This document shows, piece by piece, positions 1 to 8,123 of a stretch of DNA of 64,000 nt. Source of the stretch: Aquimarina sp. U1-2 (lineage in GTDB: Bacteria; Bacteroidota; Bacteroidia; Flavobacteriales; Flavobacteriaceae). The notes beneath the pieces were generated by a model that was not told the origin of the DNA, made no database searches, and saw only the letters and a program-made list of their open reading frames with translations. The number at the start of each line of letters is the position of its first letter. Within the stretch, counting starts at the first letter, position 1. The stretch covers positions 1-64,000 of the forward strand of contig NZ_JAGKIK010000004.1 of NCBI RefSeq assembly GCF_017897595.1, written 5' to 3'. A program made the position numbers and the translations under genes.

Positions 1-121
1 TCACTCCGTTCTTTTTTATTATCAACAATTTAAGTAAGTTATCAGTCTCCCCCAAACCCCCTCTTTTCAACATCATTATCGACATTTATTATTAGTTTTA
101 TTTTCAGAAAACAAATCTAAA

Positions 122-216
122 GGCACCGCTACGGTGAAACTTAAAAATACAACGTAGTGCTTGGTTTTGCAGCAGTTTAAAGCCGTAATAGATTTTCTAA
201 TGCATAAAACGGGTTA
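122..216. repeat. half copy of dispersed hairpin repeat R1
   Basis: About 95 bp is nearly identical to 16097-16190, differing at only a few positions. The shared core runs from CGCTACGGTGAAAC to the end motif TCTAATGCATAAA. The copy near 16.1 kb has a complementary left arm; this one has only the right arm. No ORF of note lies in it. Confidence 0.85.
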
Positions 217-227
217 AAAGGCTTACT

Positions 228-460
228 ATCACTGGCCCGCGCACTGGGTTGGGGTCTCCGCGCCGCGCGGACGCCTCACCCTAGTGTGCGGGTTACTTTT
301 TAGCCTGCGCGGACGGGTGACCCTATACCGCTGATCGATAAAACTAGTGTGCGGGAGGGTTACCTAACTGTGCGGGACAACTGCCGTATGCCGTTGGTCG
401 ATAAAATTTTGTGGGGGAGGGTTGTTGGGTTGTGTAGCGTGTGTTATATGTGTTGTTGGT
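228..460. repeat. GC-rich degenerate tandem block
   Basis: This stretch is much richer in G and C than the rest of the window and repeats motifs such as GTGCGGG, TCGATAAAA and GGGAGGGTT. Two units aligned by eye start near 331 and 394 (period about 62 bp). A long plus-strand ORF across it has very unusual composition and runs antisense to the small secreted protein gene at 481-753, so I do not treat it as a gene. Function unknown. Confidence 0.6.
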
Positions 461-480
461 ATAGGGAATTGCGTGCGAGT

Positions 481-753
481 TTAGTTTTCGTACTTACCCG
501 AACTCTCTATGTGAGTTTCGTAACCACATACGTTTCTACCATATACATTTTTAGCTTTTCTGAGCGATATTTTTTTTATGGTATCATTACATCTTGTCAA
601 TCCTTTACATTCCTTTTTATAATGATACTTATCACTGGTCATGCTATTACAGATAAATACCTTTATTTCATCCTTTTTCTTCTCTTTTTTTTGTTCTTGA
701 GCAAACAAAGAGTACGAGAAAAGGATTAATGGGATTAATACGATTGTTTTCAT
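481..753 (-). CDS. small secreted cysteine-containing protein
   Basis: A 90-aa protein with a clear signal peptide (residues 1-18, ending LFAQ), a lysine-rich linker and a compact C-terminal half. That half carries C-x8-YH-x4-C-x-GL-x2-C and, further on, G-x3-CGYE. I recognise this cysteine/histidine pattern from small uncharacterised Bacteroidetes exported proteins but know no function for it. It is the last gene of a minus-strand run that begins at 3630, 29 bp after the thermonuclease gene. The cysteines could form disulfides or bind metal in the periplasm; that is inference. Confidence 0.7.
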   Translation of the reverse strand: MKTIVLIPLILFSYSLFAQEQKKEKKKDEIKVFICNSMTSDKYHYKKECKGLTRCNDTIKKISLRKAKNVYGRNVCGYETHIESSGKYEN

Positions 754-782
754 GTTGGTGTAGTTTTGTAATCATATATAAA

Positions 783-1292
783 TTATTGATTTGTCTTTTT
801 ATTATTTGACTTTTTCCGCTTTCTGAATAACCACGGTTCAATTAGTTCTTCCTGAAACCACATTCCTTTTTTCTGAAGCTTTGCTTGTTCTTCAAGAATT
901 GTATATGAAGAATCTTTAGAATATTTCTTAAAATGCAATGCATATCCATTAGCTACCAATTCTTTATTTAAGACTTGATTTTTATTTTTGATGACTGCAA
1001 TAAGCCTTCTGTATCGATCATATTTCCCTTTAGAAATTACTTCTACCTTTTTATCAAAACAGAAATCAGACGTAAATTGCTTTGCTTTTTGTCCAAAAGG
1101 TTGCTTTTTCTCTGGGCAATCGATATGCTCTAATCTTATGACTATAGGTTCTTTTTTATAGAGAACCTCAATCGTATCTCCGTCTTTTACCCCTATTACT
1201 TTAGCAAAAAATTCGTTGGGTAATTTATCACTAGCAGTAAAAGATAAACATGTAATCAGAATTAATACGTAGGCAAAATAGTTTTTGATCAT
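783..1292 (-). CDS. secreted thermonuclease (SNase-like)
   Basis: A 169-aa staphylococcal nuclease-fold protein with an N-terminal signal peptide (about residues 1-20). Seen in the sequence: the DGDT calcium-binding motif (D37, D39), R53, the D58-x2-E61 pair within HIDCPE, and R96. These correspond to the family residues D19/D21, R35, D40/E43 and R87 of staphylococcal nuclease, so the active site appears complete. The family cleaves DNA and RNA to 3'-phosphates with Ca2+. The tail is basic (RKRKKSNNKK). It sits downstream of an HsdR-N-like nuclease gene on the same strand. Its role could be nucleic-acid scavenging or degradation of incoming DNA; the sequence does not decide. Confidence 0.88.
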   Translation of the reverse strand: MIKNYFAYVLILITCLSFTASDKLPNEFFAKVIGVKDGDTIEVLYKKEPIVIRLEHIDCPEKKQPFGQKAKQFTSDFCFDKKVEVISKGKYDRYRRLIAVIKNKNQVLNKELVANGYALHFKKYSKDSSYTILEEQAKLQKKGMWFQEELIEPWLFRKRKKSNNKKTNQ

Positions 1293-1334
1293 ATAGTTAG
1301 TTTTATGACACTTAAAGGTATTAATTTTAAGTAA

Positions 1335-1718
1335 TTATTTACACATGTTTCTGGCAACATAGGTTTTATTGCCATTAGAATTTATATAATAGCAACCACC
1401 GCGAGGACCTCTATGGTAGGTTCTTGTAGATCTAGACTTATACTGTTTATTACTTTGAGTCTCTTTTGATCTTATATAACTACCGTCGTTATAGGTAGCA
1501 TTTTTAGTCAGATATTGGACGGTATGTGTAGATGCAGGTTTATTACCTAACTTTTTATCAATAGCATCAATTCTGCCTTGTAGTTCTTGTGCCTTTTTTA
1601 ATAGATCATCTCTTTGTTTAACTAATTCTTCTTTTAAGTAAAGACTTGCCTCTACACTTTGTGAGTTGCAATGGTAGGATGCGATTATTAGTAAGAATAG
1701 GGGTATTAGTTTTTTCAT
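1335..1718 (-). CDS. small exported protein with coiled coil and GPRGGCYYIN motif
   Basis: 127 aa. It has a signal sequence ending near HCNSQ, a predicted coiled coil at about residues 28-57 (KEELVKQRDDLLKKAQEL...), and a basic low-complexity stretch. The C-terminal motif RGPRGGCYYINSNGNKTYV resembles the short basic adaptor motif seen in some nuclease-associated and viral proteins. Its position between two nuclease genes (11 bp after the HsdR-N-like gene, 42 bp before the thermonuclease) fits that association. No enzymatic residues are visible and the function is unknown. Confidence 0.7.
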   Translation of the reverse strand: MKKLIPLFLLIIASYHCNSQSVEASLYLKEELVKQRDDLLKKAQELQGRIDAIDKKLGNKPASTHTVQYLTKNATYNDGSYIRSKETQSNKQYKSRSTRTYHRGPRGGCYYINSNGNKTYVARNMCK

Positions 1719-1729
1719 AGTAGGATATT

Positions 1730-2785
1730 TTATTCTTGTTCGTAATGATCTATAGTTTTTAGTAATTGTTCTCCATACTCATAAATATCATCTACAGATT
1801 GAATCTGTTCACGTTGTACATTTTTATTTTGGTCAAAAAGACTGATATATTTTTTATTACCATCGAGATGAAGTCTACAAATAGGCTTTCTGTTGTTATC
1901 ATCTAATAGAATTCCAAAATAAGATTGTGTATCTCTATGCACGATACGACTTTTTTCTACTTTACGCCTTAGAATCGCAATGACTATCCGAAAAGCTTCT
2001 AATTCCTCTTCTGTGGTAATAATTTTACTAATTTCTTCTTCCTCTTCAAATTCTTCTTCTTGTTGTTTTTCAGCTTCTTTATTCAAAGCTGCATTTAATC
2101 GATCATTTACTTTTTCACTAAATGTTTGTGCAAATGCTTTATGTACTAATCCAGAGAAATCATCCATAATTCTTTCAGTCAATCTTCCAGAATATACCTT
2201 TGATGCAAATAATCTTACAAATTCTGAAGATGACTCAGACAGTTCATTAGTAATCAACTTCTTTATTTCTTTTAAATATTTAAGATCACTTGCGTTATCA
2301 AATATTTTATCTACATCAAAATTCGATTTATGAAATTTTGCTATTTCATTGATAACATTCTCTTTAAGATCAGTAATATTAAATTCTAGGAATGGCTTTT
2401 CGTCCATTTTATTTGATTCCTCCAGATCTGTATAAAAACGATAGTGAATACCGTTAGTTAAAAGAGCAAAAGACGTTTCCGTAACATGGAAGTACCTAAA
2501 TAGTTGAGAATTATGAACATTGAGATCTTCCTTCCAGTTTTTACATTCTATAATCATTACAGGTTCTTCATCATGAAAGATGGCATAATCTACTTTTTCA
2601 CCTTTCTTTAATCCAAGATCAGCTGTGAATTCAGGTACTACCTCAGTAGGATTAAAGCTATCATAACCCAAAAGATTTATAAAAGGTAATACAAAAGCAT
2701 GTTTAGTTGATTCTTCGGTTTCAATTTGATCTTTAAGCTGCTCGATCTTATCGGCTAGGGCTTTGAGTTGGTTGTTTAGTTCCAT
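1730..2785 (-). CDS. type I restriction HsdR N-terminal-like nuclease protein
   Basis: 351 aa. Residues ~20-135 match the HSDR_N domain: the E-rich start TEESTKHAFVLPFINLLGYD, then D66 in KVDYAIF and E80-x-K82 in IIECK form a PD-(D/E)xK nuclease core. The middle is helical with a glutamate-rich linker (~238-252), and the C-terminal ~90 residues form a separate small domain. There is no helicase, methyltransferase or specificity subunit nearby, so this is not a type I restriction system. Stand-alone proteins of this type are widespread and poorly characterised. Coding is tightly packed: the next gene upstream ends 6 bp away. Confidence 0.75.
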   Translation of the reverse strand: MELNNQLKALADKIEQLKDQIETEESTKHAFVLPFINLLGYDSFNPTEVVPEFTADLGLKKGEKVDYAIFHDEEPVMIIECKNWKEDLNVHNSQLFRYFHVTETSFALLTNGIHYRFYTDLEESNKMDEKPFLEFNITDLKENVINEIAKFHKSNFDVDKIFDNASDLKYLKEIKKLITNELSESSSEFVRLFASKVYSGRLTERIMDDFSGLVHKAFAQTFSEKVNDRLNAALNKEAEKQQEEEFEEEEEISKIITTEEELEAFRIVIAILRRKVEKSRIVHRDTQSYFGILLDDNNRKPICRLHLDGNKKYISLFDQNKNVQREQIQSVDDIYEYGEQLLKTIDHYEQE

Positions 2786-2791
2786 AGTTGT

Positions 2792-3331
2792 TTATTTAAG
2801 TTCTTCTTTCACCTGTTTAAGTAATTCCAGGAGGGTTAAAAAATCACCTTTACTTAACCTTACTAGTGACTTGCGATCATGTTTTTCAATTTGTATGTAA
2901 GGTTTCCATTGATCTTTACTCCAGTAACAACCAGCTTTAAAACCACTTCTACTTCTGAAGGTAATCTCAGTATAATTTTCGGGTGGAAAATTGAATACAT
3001 CTTCATTTATAACCTGTATTGATTTAATTAAGGCATCAATCTCATCAATATCTAAAGAAGCTATCTTAGTATCTGAACTATATTTTCCAGAAACTTCTAG
3101 TTCAAATCTGAGAGCACTAATAGATTGACCAGAAATCATATCAGTAAGTTTGATTATCTTGAGCTCGGTAAGACCTATTTTTCCCGCTTTTCTGAACTGT
3201 TTTTCAATTAAAGTTCCTGATTTTGCCGAAAAGATTTCAGCATTACTTTGTTTGGGATCAATTTTTTGATCCTGTGCTATGCCTACAATTGATACCAAAG
3301 TCAGTAATAATGTTAAAACGATTTTTTCCAT
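2792..3331 (-). CDS. exported protein of unknown function
   Basis: 179 aa with a Bacteroidetes-type signal peptide (1-19, ending VGIAQ). The mature part is mixed alpha/beta with no cysteine cluster or motif I can assign. It lies 5 bp after the TM2 protein gene and 6 bp before the HsdR-N-like gene, so the three are very likely co-transcribed. Its export means any link to the nuclease is indirect or regulatory. Confidence 0.65.
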   Translation of the reverse strand: MEKIVLTLLLTLVSIVGIAQDQKIDPKQSNAEIFSAKSGTLIEKQFRKAGKIGLTELKIIKLTDMISGQSISALRFELEVSGKYSSDTKIASLDIDEIDALIKSIQVINEDVFNFPPENYTEITFRSRSGFKAGCYWSKDQWKPYIQIEKHDRKSLVRLSKGDFLTLLELLKQVKEELK

Positions 3332-3336
3332 ATTGT

Positions 3337-3630
3337 TTAATTTTTAATGGCTGCAATCATTGCTACTTGTCTTTCTTGTTCTGATTGTTTTTCTGACGCT
3401 TCGATTTCTTCGATCTTCTCAAAAATTAAGAGATTATGTTTATCAACTTTGTTAGACATTGTAAAAAGATCTATTAATGACCAGAACCCTAGACCTCCTA
3501 GTGTAAACCAAAATAGTATTTGTAGTCCCCATTTACCTAAATATGCATAATGAGCTCCAAATAATAAAAAGTAAAACAAGTATGCTGTTCCTGTTGATTT
3601 GATTTGAGATTGTAAATAGTGTTTATTCAT
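3337..3630 (-). CDS. TM2 domain membrane protein
   Basis: 97 aa. Residues ~14-62 hold two hydrophobic helices joined by the typical TM2 hairpin: GAHYAYLGKWGLQILFW, then GGLGFWSLIDLF with the acidic residue in the second helix. A short charged cytoplasmic tail follows. TM2 proteins are small inner-membrane proteins of unclear function. It is the first gene of the minus-strand run 3630-481. The sequence just upstream (3684-3706) repeats half of the terminator hairpin found at 4046-4071. Confidence 0.75.
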   Translation of the reverse strand: MNKHYLQSQIKSTGTAYLFYFLLFGAHYAYLGKWGLQILFWFTLGGLGFWSLIDLFTMSNKVDKHNLLIFEKIEEIEASEKQSEQERQVAMIAAIKN

Positions 3631-3730
3631 GATATTAAAGTTTTTATATTAATTCATTTCAAACTTACCATCATCGATAACCAATCCCTTGTGGATTTCC
3701 ACAGACCATAATTATTTAACAAAACAAAAA

Positions 3731-3758
3731 ACCTCACACGTTTTAAAACCTGTGAGGT
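3731..3758 (-). terminator. rho-independent terminator of the YegP-like gene
   Basis: The 8-bp arms ACCTCACA/TGTGAGGT extend inward through GTTTT/AAAAC. On the minus strand they are followed by a T-rich tract (complement of 3721-3730). It lies just beyond the stop of the frameshifted YegP-like gene. Confidence 0.75.
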
Positions 3759-3803
3759 CAGTAATGCTTGCTACCCCAAACAAGCATGGTGTATTCCCAA
3801 TTC

Positions 3804-3991
3804 TTATTCGTTGGTTACATCTTCAATTTCGGCAATTGGTGCGTTGGTTTTTACTGATTCTATTCCGTTTTCACAACCTTGTTTTGTGGTATAAGTTTCA
3901 CCTGTTGCAATAATTTGATTATTACTTGCATGTAAATTAAAATAGTACTCACCATTATTACTTTTGTGAATTTTAATTTTGGATCTGCCAT
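3804..3991 (-). pseudogene. YegP/DUF1508-like gene, -1 frameshift near its start
   Basis: On the minus strand an ATG at 3991 opens MADPKLKF. Continuing one frame over gives IHKSNNGEYYFNLHASNNQ, then ATGETYTTKQGCENGIESV, then a stop at 3804-3806. That is a full-length one-repeat YegP/DUF1508 protein (about 62 aa) of the kind usually beginning MADPKFEIHKS. The 188-nt span is one nucleotide short of a multiple of three, and the loss falls in the A-rich run AAAATTAAAATT (around codons 5-8). It may be a pseudogene, a sequencing error in a homopolymer, or a slippage site. It still has a good terminator downstream. Confidence 0.7.
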
Positions 3992-4045
3992 TCTATAATT
4001 GGTTTTAAATTAATACTAGTTCAAAATTACTTTGATCAAAAAAGA

Positions 4046-4071
4046 ATCCCTTGTGGAAATTCACAAGGGAT
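4046..4071 (-). terminator. terminator of the two-component operon
   Basis: Perfect 10-bp arms ATCCCTTGTG/CACAAGGGAT with a 6-nt loop. On the minus strand the stem is followed by TTCTTTTTTGA. It lies 28 bp beyond the response-regulator stop. Confidence 0.85.
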
Positions 4072-4098
4072 CATATTTAAGATAGAAATATTTATGAT

Positions 4099-4767
4099 TT
4101 ACTCAATTAGTCCTAGTTGATTAACAATATAGACAAGTTGTATATTGGTTTTGGCACTAAAATCGTCGCGCAGTTTTCGTATTTTATCTTCTATAGATCG
4201 TCTACTATTAGGCGTTATGTTGTTTTCTATAAAACGTTGACTTATCTCATCTTGTTTATATCCTTTTGCCAGAAGTTTTAAAAGTTGTACTTCATACTTA
4301 TTTAATTGTAACACATTTTTTTGATGTAATGCATCTTTAGAAACAGGACAGGTATAGGTATTTCCTCTATCTACGGCAGTAATAGCTTTTGTTAATTCAG
4401 ATAATCCATAAAGTCCTTTACAGACATATCCATTGATTTTTTGATTGGCAAAAAAGGATTTGATGATGGCAGGCTTTTTTTCTCCGGTAAAAACGATGAT
4501 CCTAATATCGGGTTGTACTTTTTTTACTTCTTCAATAAGTTGTTTTCCAGAAGTTATGTTATGCTTCTTATAGTCCAAAGCAAAAGAAAGATCACTAATC
4601 AATAGATCATAAGGAATATTTTTTCGTAATGCTTCTTTGATCTTTAGCAACGTTTTGTCGCAAAACTGGGCGGTATCAACTGTTGCATCTGTGAACTCCT
4701 TAACTGCAGAAACAATTCCGAGGTTTTCATTGTCTACATCTTCAGCAATCAAAATTTTTTTAAACAT
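4099..4767 (-). CDS. response regulator, receiver plus LuxR-type HTH
   Basis: 222 aa. Residues 1-125 form a receiver domain: acidic pair E9/D10, phospho-acceptor D59 in LLISDLSF, T in VFTGEK, and K near YVCKG. A C-terminal LuxR/FixJ helix-turn-helix follows (about 150-215, with LLKLLAKGYKQDEISQRF in place of the usual LTxREx). It is encoded 12 bp downstream of the TPR histidine kinase on the same strand, so it is almost certainly that kinase's partner and acts as a DNA-binding transcription factor. Targets are unknown. The divergence around the canonical HTH motif is common in Bacteroidetes members. Confidence 0.88.
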   Translation of the reverse strand: MFKKILIAEDVDNENLGIVSAVKEFTDATVDTAQFCDKTLLKIKEALRKNIPYDLLISDLSFALDYKKHNITSGKQLIEEVKKVQPDIRIIVFTGEKKPAIIKSFFANQKINGYVCKGLYGLSELTKAITAVDRGNTYTCPVSKDALHQKNVLQLNKYEVQLLKLLAKGYKQDEISQRFIENNITPNSRRSIEDKIRKLRDDFSAKTNIQLVYIVNQLGLIE

Positions 4768-4779
4768 AAACTATTCAAA

Positions 4780-6588
4780 TTAGGTGCTAAAAACCATCGT
4801 GGCCTTGAAACCTTCTTCTGGTTTTGAGTCAAAAGTAATGGTTCCGCCTATGTCTTTCATGCGGATTTCCACATTGCTCAGACCATTTTTTGAAATTGTT
4901 TTGTTGAGATCTGTACCGATGCCATTGTCTACGTAGTTGACGATTACCTTTTTATTTTCTTTGGTAAAGGTAATCGCTACTACATTGGCTTTACTATGCC
5001 TTTTCATATTGGTAAGAAGCTCTTTCAATACGAAATACAACTCTTCTTTTTTTAATGGAGAGATTTCATTCCAAAAATCAGGTTCAAGTTCACTAGTAAT
5101 TACTTTAGTTTCTTCATCTCCATATGAGTCCAGCAGTGATAGGAGTTCATCACCATATTCTTCACCCGTTTCAATCTTATGATCTCTTGAGAAGTCTCTG
5201 ATTTTGTTATATACGCTATCAAAGCCCTTTAGAATCTTTAGATTTTCGTGATTATTATCAAAACCAGATACCTTTTGTAATTGGAGTAGGAGGTAGTAGA
5301 GATCATTACCTACTTCGTCATGTAGTTTTTTGGATAGTCTCGATTTAGTTTTGTGTCGTTCTTCAATTCGGGCTGTTTTAATGCGCTGTTTCCAGATTAA
5401 AAAAATTGATATTATAGCGATAACTAATATAAAAGAGACCAGAATAAGAACATTTCTCCTTGATGTTTCCTTAGAAAGCTTTAAGTTTTTTTCTGCCGAT
5501 TGCTTTTTAAGAACTAAATTCTCTTTTTGTTTTTCCTCGACTCCATAGATAATTTTGGCAAATTGATTCTTAATTGTATTCCTGTAATTATTAATACTGT
5601 CGTTCAATTTTCTGTATTCTTTTGCTACTTTTTTTGGATTATCCTCTAAGTCAATCAAAAACGAAAGAGTTTTTAATTTAGATTCAGTACTTTTTATTTG
5701 ATTTGCAATTTGATAAGCTTTGTTTGCATAATCTAACGCGGTATTATCTTGATTACGATTTTGATAATGTTCGGTAAGATGTATACAACTTGCAAATTGA
5801 CCTGAGTAGTCTCTCATTCTTTTTCTAATTTCCAGAGCTTGTAATAATTCTTTCTCAGCAGTTGGTTCATTAAGTAAGGACTTTGTATATGCAAGATTAT
5901 CTTTGACTTTAGACAATAAAATAGAATCCTGTTCCAGAATAGAACTAGAAGTTATTGTAACCAATTTTGTTTGAGCTTTTTTATACTTAGTTTGATGAAT
6001 AAGAGCTACAGCAATGTTGTTGTGATATTTCAATAATGAAATTGAATCGGATGTTATTGAAATAGCCCTTTCATACCAAGATATAGCATCAGCATAGTCT
6101 TTCTTTCTGGAGGAAGATATTGCCAAACTGTTATATAAACCAGAGACATATTTATTTTCTTTTGTGTTTTTTAGATGCTTTAATCCGTTAATAGCGGTTA
6201 TTTCAGCTCCTGAGAAGTCTCCAATAGAGTTTTGAAGATTTGAAATATTAAGAGCTTTTTTACCAATATTGACGCTGTCTTTTAAACCCACAAAAATGTG
6301 AAATGATTTATTATAGTTTACAAAAGCATTAACAATATGTAAGTTAGCTCTTTGATAATACCCTAATCTAAATAAAGCTTTTGCAATTGATACACTATCA
6401 TTAGAACCGTGTAGAAAATTTAGTATTTTTTGCGAGTAGAAAACTGCACTATCATATTTTCTGATCTTACCATAATATTTACAACTATCTTTCCAAGTTT
6501 CAATGATTTGTGTATCTTTTTGATATGACCATGATATGCTTGTAAACCCACAAACAAATAAAAAGAGGAATGTTAGCTTTAGCTTCAT
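4780..6588 (-). CDS. TPR-containing sensor histidine kinase (HisKA_3 type)
   Basis: 602 aa. A signal-like N-terminus (1-21) precedes a large periplasmic TPR array (~35-300) and a coiled segment, then one transmembrane helix (379-399). The dimerisation helix has the phospho-acceptor H423 in KLHDEVGNDL. A HATPase_c domain follows, with N-box ELLTNMKRHS (N527), DNGIG (554-558) and a G2-like NGLSN. This is the NarL/DesK-type architecture that pairs with LuxR-type regulators, here the gene 12 bp downstream. The TPR array suggests a protein or peptide signal sensed outside the inner membrane; the ligand is unknown. Confidence 0.9.
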   Translation of the reverse strand: MKLKLTFLFLFVCGFTSISWSYQKDTQIIETWKDSCKYYGKIRKYDSAVFYSQKILNFLHGSNDSVSIAKALFRLGYYQRANLHIVNAFVNYNKSFHIFVGLKDSVNIGKKALNISNLQNSIGDFSGAEITAINGLKHLKNTKENKYVSGLYNSLAISSSRKKDYADAISWYERAISITSDSISLLKYHNNIAVALIHQTKYKKAQTKLVTITSSSILEQDSILLSKVKDNLAYTKSLLNEPTAEKELLQALEIRKRMRDYSGQFASCIHLTEHYQNRNQDNTALDYANKAYQIANQIKSTESKLKTLSFLIDLEDNPKKVAKEYRKLNDSINNYRNTIKNQFAKIIYGVEEKQKENLVLKKQSAEKNLKLSKETSRRNVLILVSFILVIAIISIFLIWKQRIKTARIEERHKTKSRLSKKLHDEVGNDLYYLLLQLQKVSGFDNNHENLKILKGFDSVYNKIRDFSRDHKIETGEEYGDELLSLLDSYGDEETKVITSELEPDFWNEISPLKKEELYFVLKELLTNMKRHSKANVVAITFTKENKKVIVNYVDNGIGTDLNKTISKNGLSNVEIRMKDIGGTITFDSKPEEGFKATMVFST

Positions 6589-6628
6589 TCCTCTAATTTA
6601 AAAAATGATTCTGATAAATAGTTATAAT

Positions 6629-6781
6629 TTAATCTTCATCCGGAACTTCATTTACTTCTGCCTCTTCACCTTCTGTTGCTACTTCTTCGATACCGATTTC
6701 TTCGGCAAGGTCCGAGGTTGTACAAGAAAATAATGACATATTAAATAAAATGATTCCTAATATTAAAATTGCTTTACGCAT
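6629..6781 (-). CDS. 50-aa acidic lipoprotein
   Basis: The longer reading frame starts at 6862, but its first 27 codons lie in the structured leader. The real product is the 50-aa protein beginning MRKAILILGI at 6781. It has a lipoprotein signal with lipobox LFSC (Cys20) followed by an acidic tail (EEIGIEEVATEGEEAEVNEVPDED). It lies 40 bp upstream of the TPR sensor kinase on the same strand, so it probably belongs to the operon and could be a membrane-anchored partner or signal for the kinase (inference). Family unknown. Confidence 0.65.
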   Translation of the reverse strand: MRKAILILGIILFNMSLFSCTTSDLAEEIGIEEVATEGEEAEVNEVPDED

Positions 6782-6783
6782 GG

Positions 6784-6886
6784 CTTCTGAATTTTGAAAT
6801 TTGACATAGCGGTTGCTGTCTGGGGTTTTAGCCCAGAGGATAATTGCCAACCAGCAACTCATTTGAATTCAGAAGAGGCCTCTTCT
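6784..6886 (-). promoter_or_regulatory. nested-hairpin 5' leader of the two-component operon
   Basis: On the minus strand three stems nest: an outer 10-bp stem (6866-6875 with 6784-6793), a 7-bp stem (6852-6858 with 6812-6818) and a 6-bp stem (6832-6837 with 6819-6824). The outer stem ends two bases before the start codon at 6781. A 16-bp perfect palindrome (6871-6886) overlaps its 5' strand, so the two cannot form together. This is the layout of a translational switch; no known riboswitch is recognised. Confidence 0.5.
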
Positions 6887-7146
6887 TTGTTTGGGAAGTA
6901 TGTTTTGGAAAGTCGAAGACAGAAAAAGCTAATTGTACTTCCCAGTTTCAGTTATCTGATCCTGTCTTATATTTCCAGTTTCGATTTAGTTTGTATACAT
7001 TTGTTTGATAGCTAATCAAGACAAAAACTAAATCTGTCACAAAGAAAAAGCTGTTTTACCCCACTATTAGTAAGTGATTCGGATTATTCGTATGATTTCG
7101 GATTAATTCGGAAAATTCGCTTTTAATTTATTTTCAATTTATTGGT

Positions 7147-8004
7147 ATGATTACTTTTGAGAAGTATATAAAGGAAGTATTAGACAAATTTGAACTTATA
7201 CGAAAAGATAGTTCTCACCAGTTGAATTGGTTCTTCGAGAACCTTACACCTGGAAGTATAAGATCAGCCAGTAAAGAAGTTTTTTATACAAGAAAAGGAA
7301 ATTTAGATTCCCAAATTTTATCGGCTTTCTTTAATATCTCAAAAGACAAAGATCTTTATAGCCATTTAGGTAATACAAAAGCTGAAAAGTTTTTAACTGT
7401 AAAGAATTTTCTAAATGGATTAACTCAAAAACCCAATAAGGAAATAGTTGAGTTCACTGCATGGTTAATTGATTTTCAACCGCGACCATATTCTGAGTTC
7501 CGAAAAAGTGAAGGGAAATCCTCTAAAAAAGTACAAGAGAATAATTCAAAAAATAATGTGATTGTATGTGATGATAATTTCGATACAAGGAAAGTAATTG
7601 ATGAAAATGATGAAGGAAGAACGAAAGATGGTATCAGGGAAGGAAAACTAAAAAAAATAGTAATCACTATAACTTTTATAGGAATCACAATCCTTATATA
7701 TTTTATTCCGAATTGGGAACAAAAAGATTGCATGATATGGAAAGAAAACCATTATGAAAAAACAACTTGTGGTACAACTTCGTATCCTGATGTGTTGTAT
7801 GATCAAAATTTAGTCGAAAATTTTAAAAAAGTAAAATTAGACACCACAATGGTATTTTTTAAAAATGGTAAGGCATTATTTTGGTATGATAGAGAAGGAG
7901 GGGATATAGAGTTTTTTACAACAGGAGGTAGACATCCGGTCAATAATAAAATATTAAGACCAGTTACTGAAACCATTGTACGTAAGTATGTTTTTGGCGA
8001 ATAA
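7147..8004 (+). CDS. flavobacterial membrane protein of unknown function
   Basis: 285 aa. The N-terminal half (1-120) is helical and soluble, followed by a charged, low-complexity linker. One transmembrane helix (about 175-193, VITITFIGITILIYFIP) leads into a C-terminal domain of ~90 residues. That domain has two cysteines (CMIWKENHYEKTTC) and the motif FFKNGKALFWYDREGGDIEFFTTGGRHP. I recognise this C-terminal pattern from uncharacterised flavobacterial proteins, where it ends in a histidine-proline turn and LRPVT. The gene stands alone between divergent and downstream neighbours. Function unknown. Confidence 0.7.
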   Translation: MITFEKYIKEVLDKFELIRKDSSHQLNWFFENLTPGSIRSASKEVFYTRKGNLDSQILSAFFNISKDKDLYSHLGNTKAEKFLTVKNFLNGLTQKPNKEIVEFTAWLIDFQPRPYSEFRKSEGKSSKKVQENNSKNNVIVCDDNFDTRKVIDENDEGRTKDGIREGKLKKIVITITFIGITILIYFIPNWEQKDCMIWKENHYEKTTCGTTSYPDVLYDQNLVENFKKVKLDTTMVFFKNGKALFWYDREGGDIEFFTTGGRHPVNNKILRPVTETIVRKYVFGE

Positions 8005-8123
8005 TAACGATACTATTTATTAGCTATATAAAAAAATTAAGACGGTTTTATAAGCTGTCGTTAAATACTCGTTAAACGCTATTGTATGCTTGTAAAAAAG
8101 TAATGCTCTGAGTATATTATAGA

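Noticed and set aside
349..729. Plus-strand 126-codon ORF over the GC-rich block
   Set aside because: Odd composition (poly-aromatic, Val/Cys-rich), antisense to a clear small secreted protein gene and across a tandem repeat; no domain.
1730..2785. Complete type I restriction system
   Set aside because: Only an HsdR-N-like nuclease domain is present; no helicase motor, HsdM or HsdS anywhere nearby.
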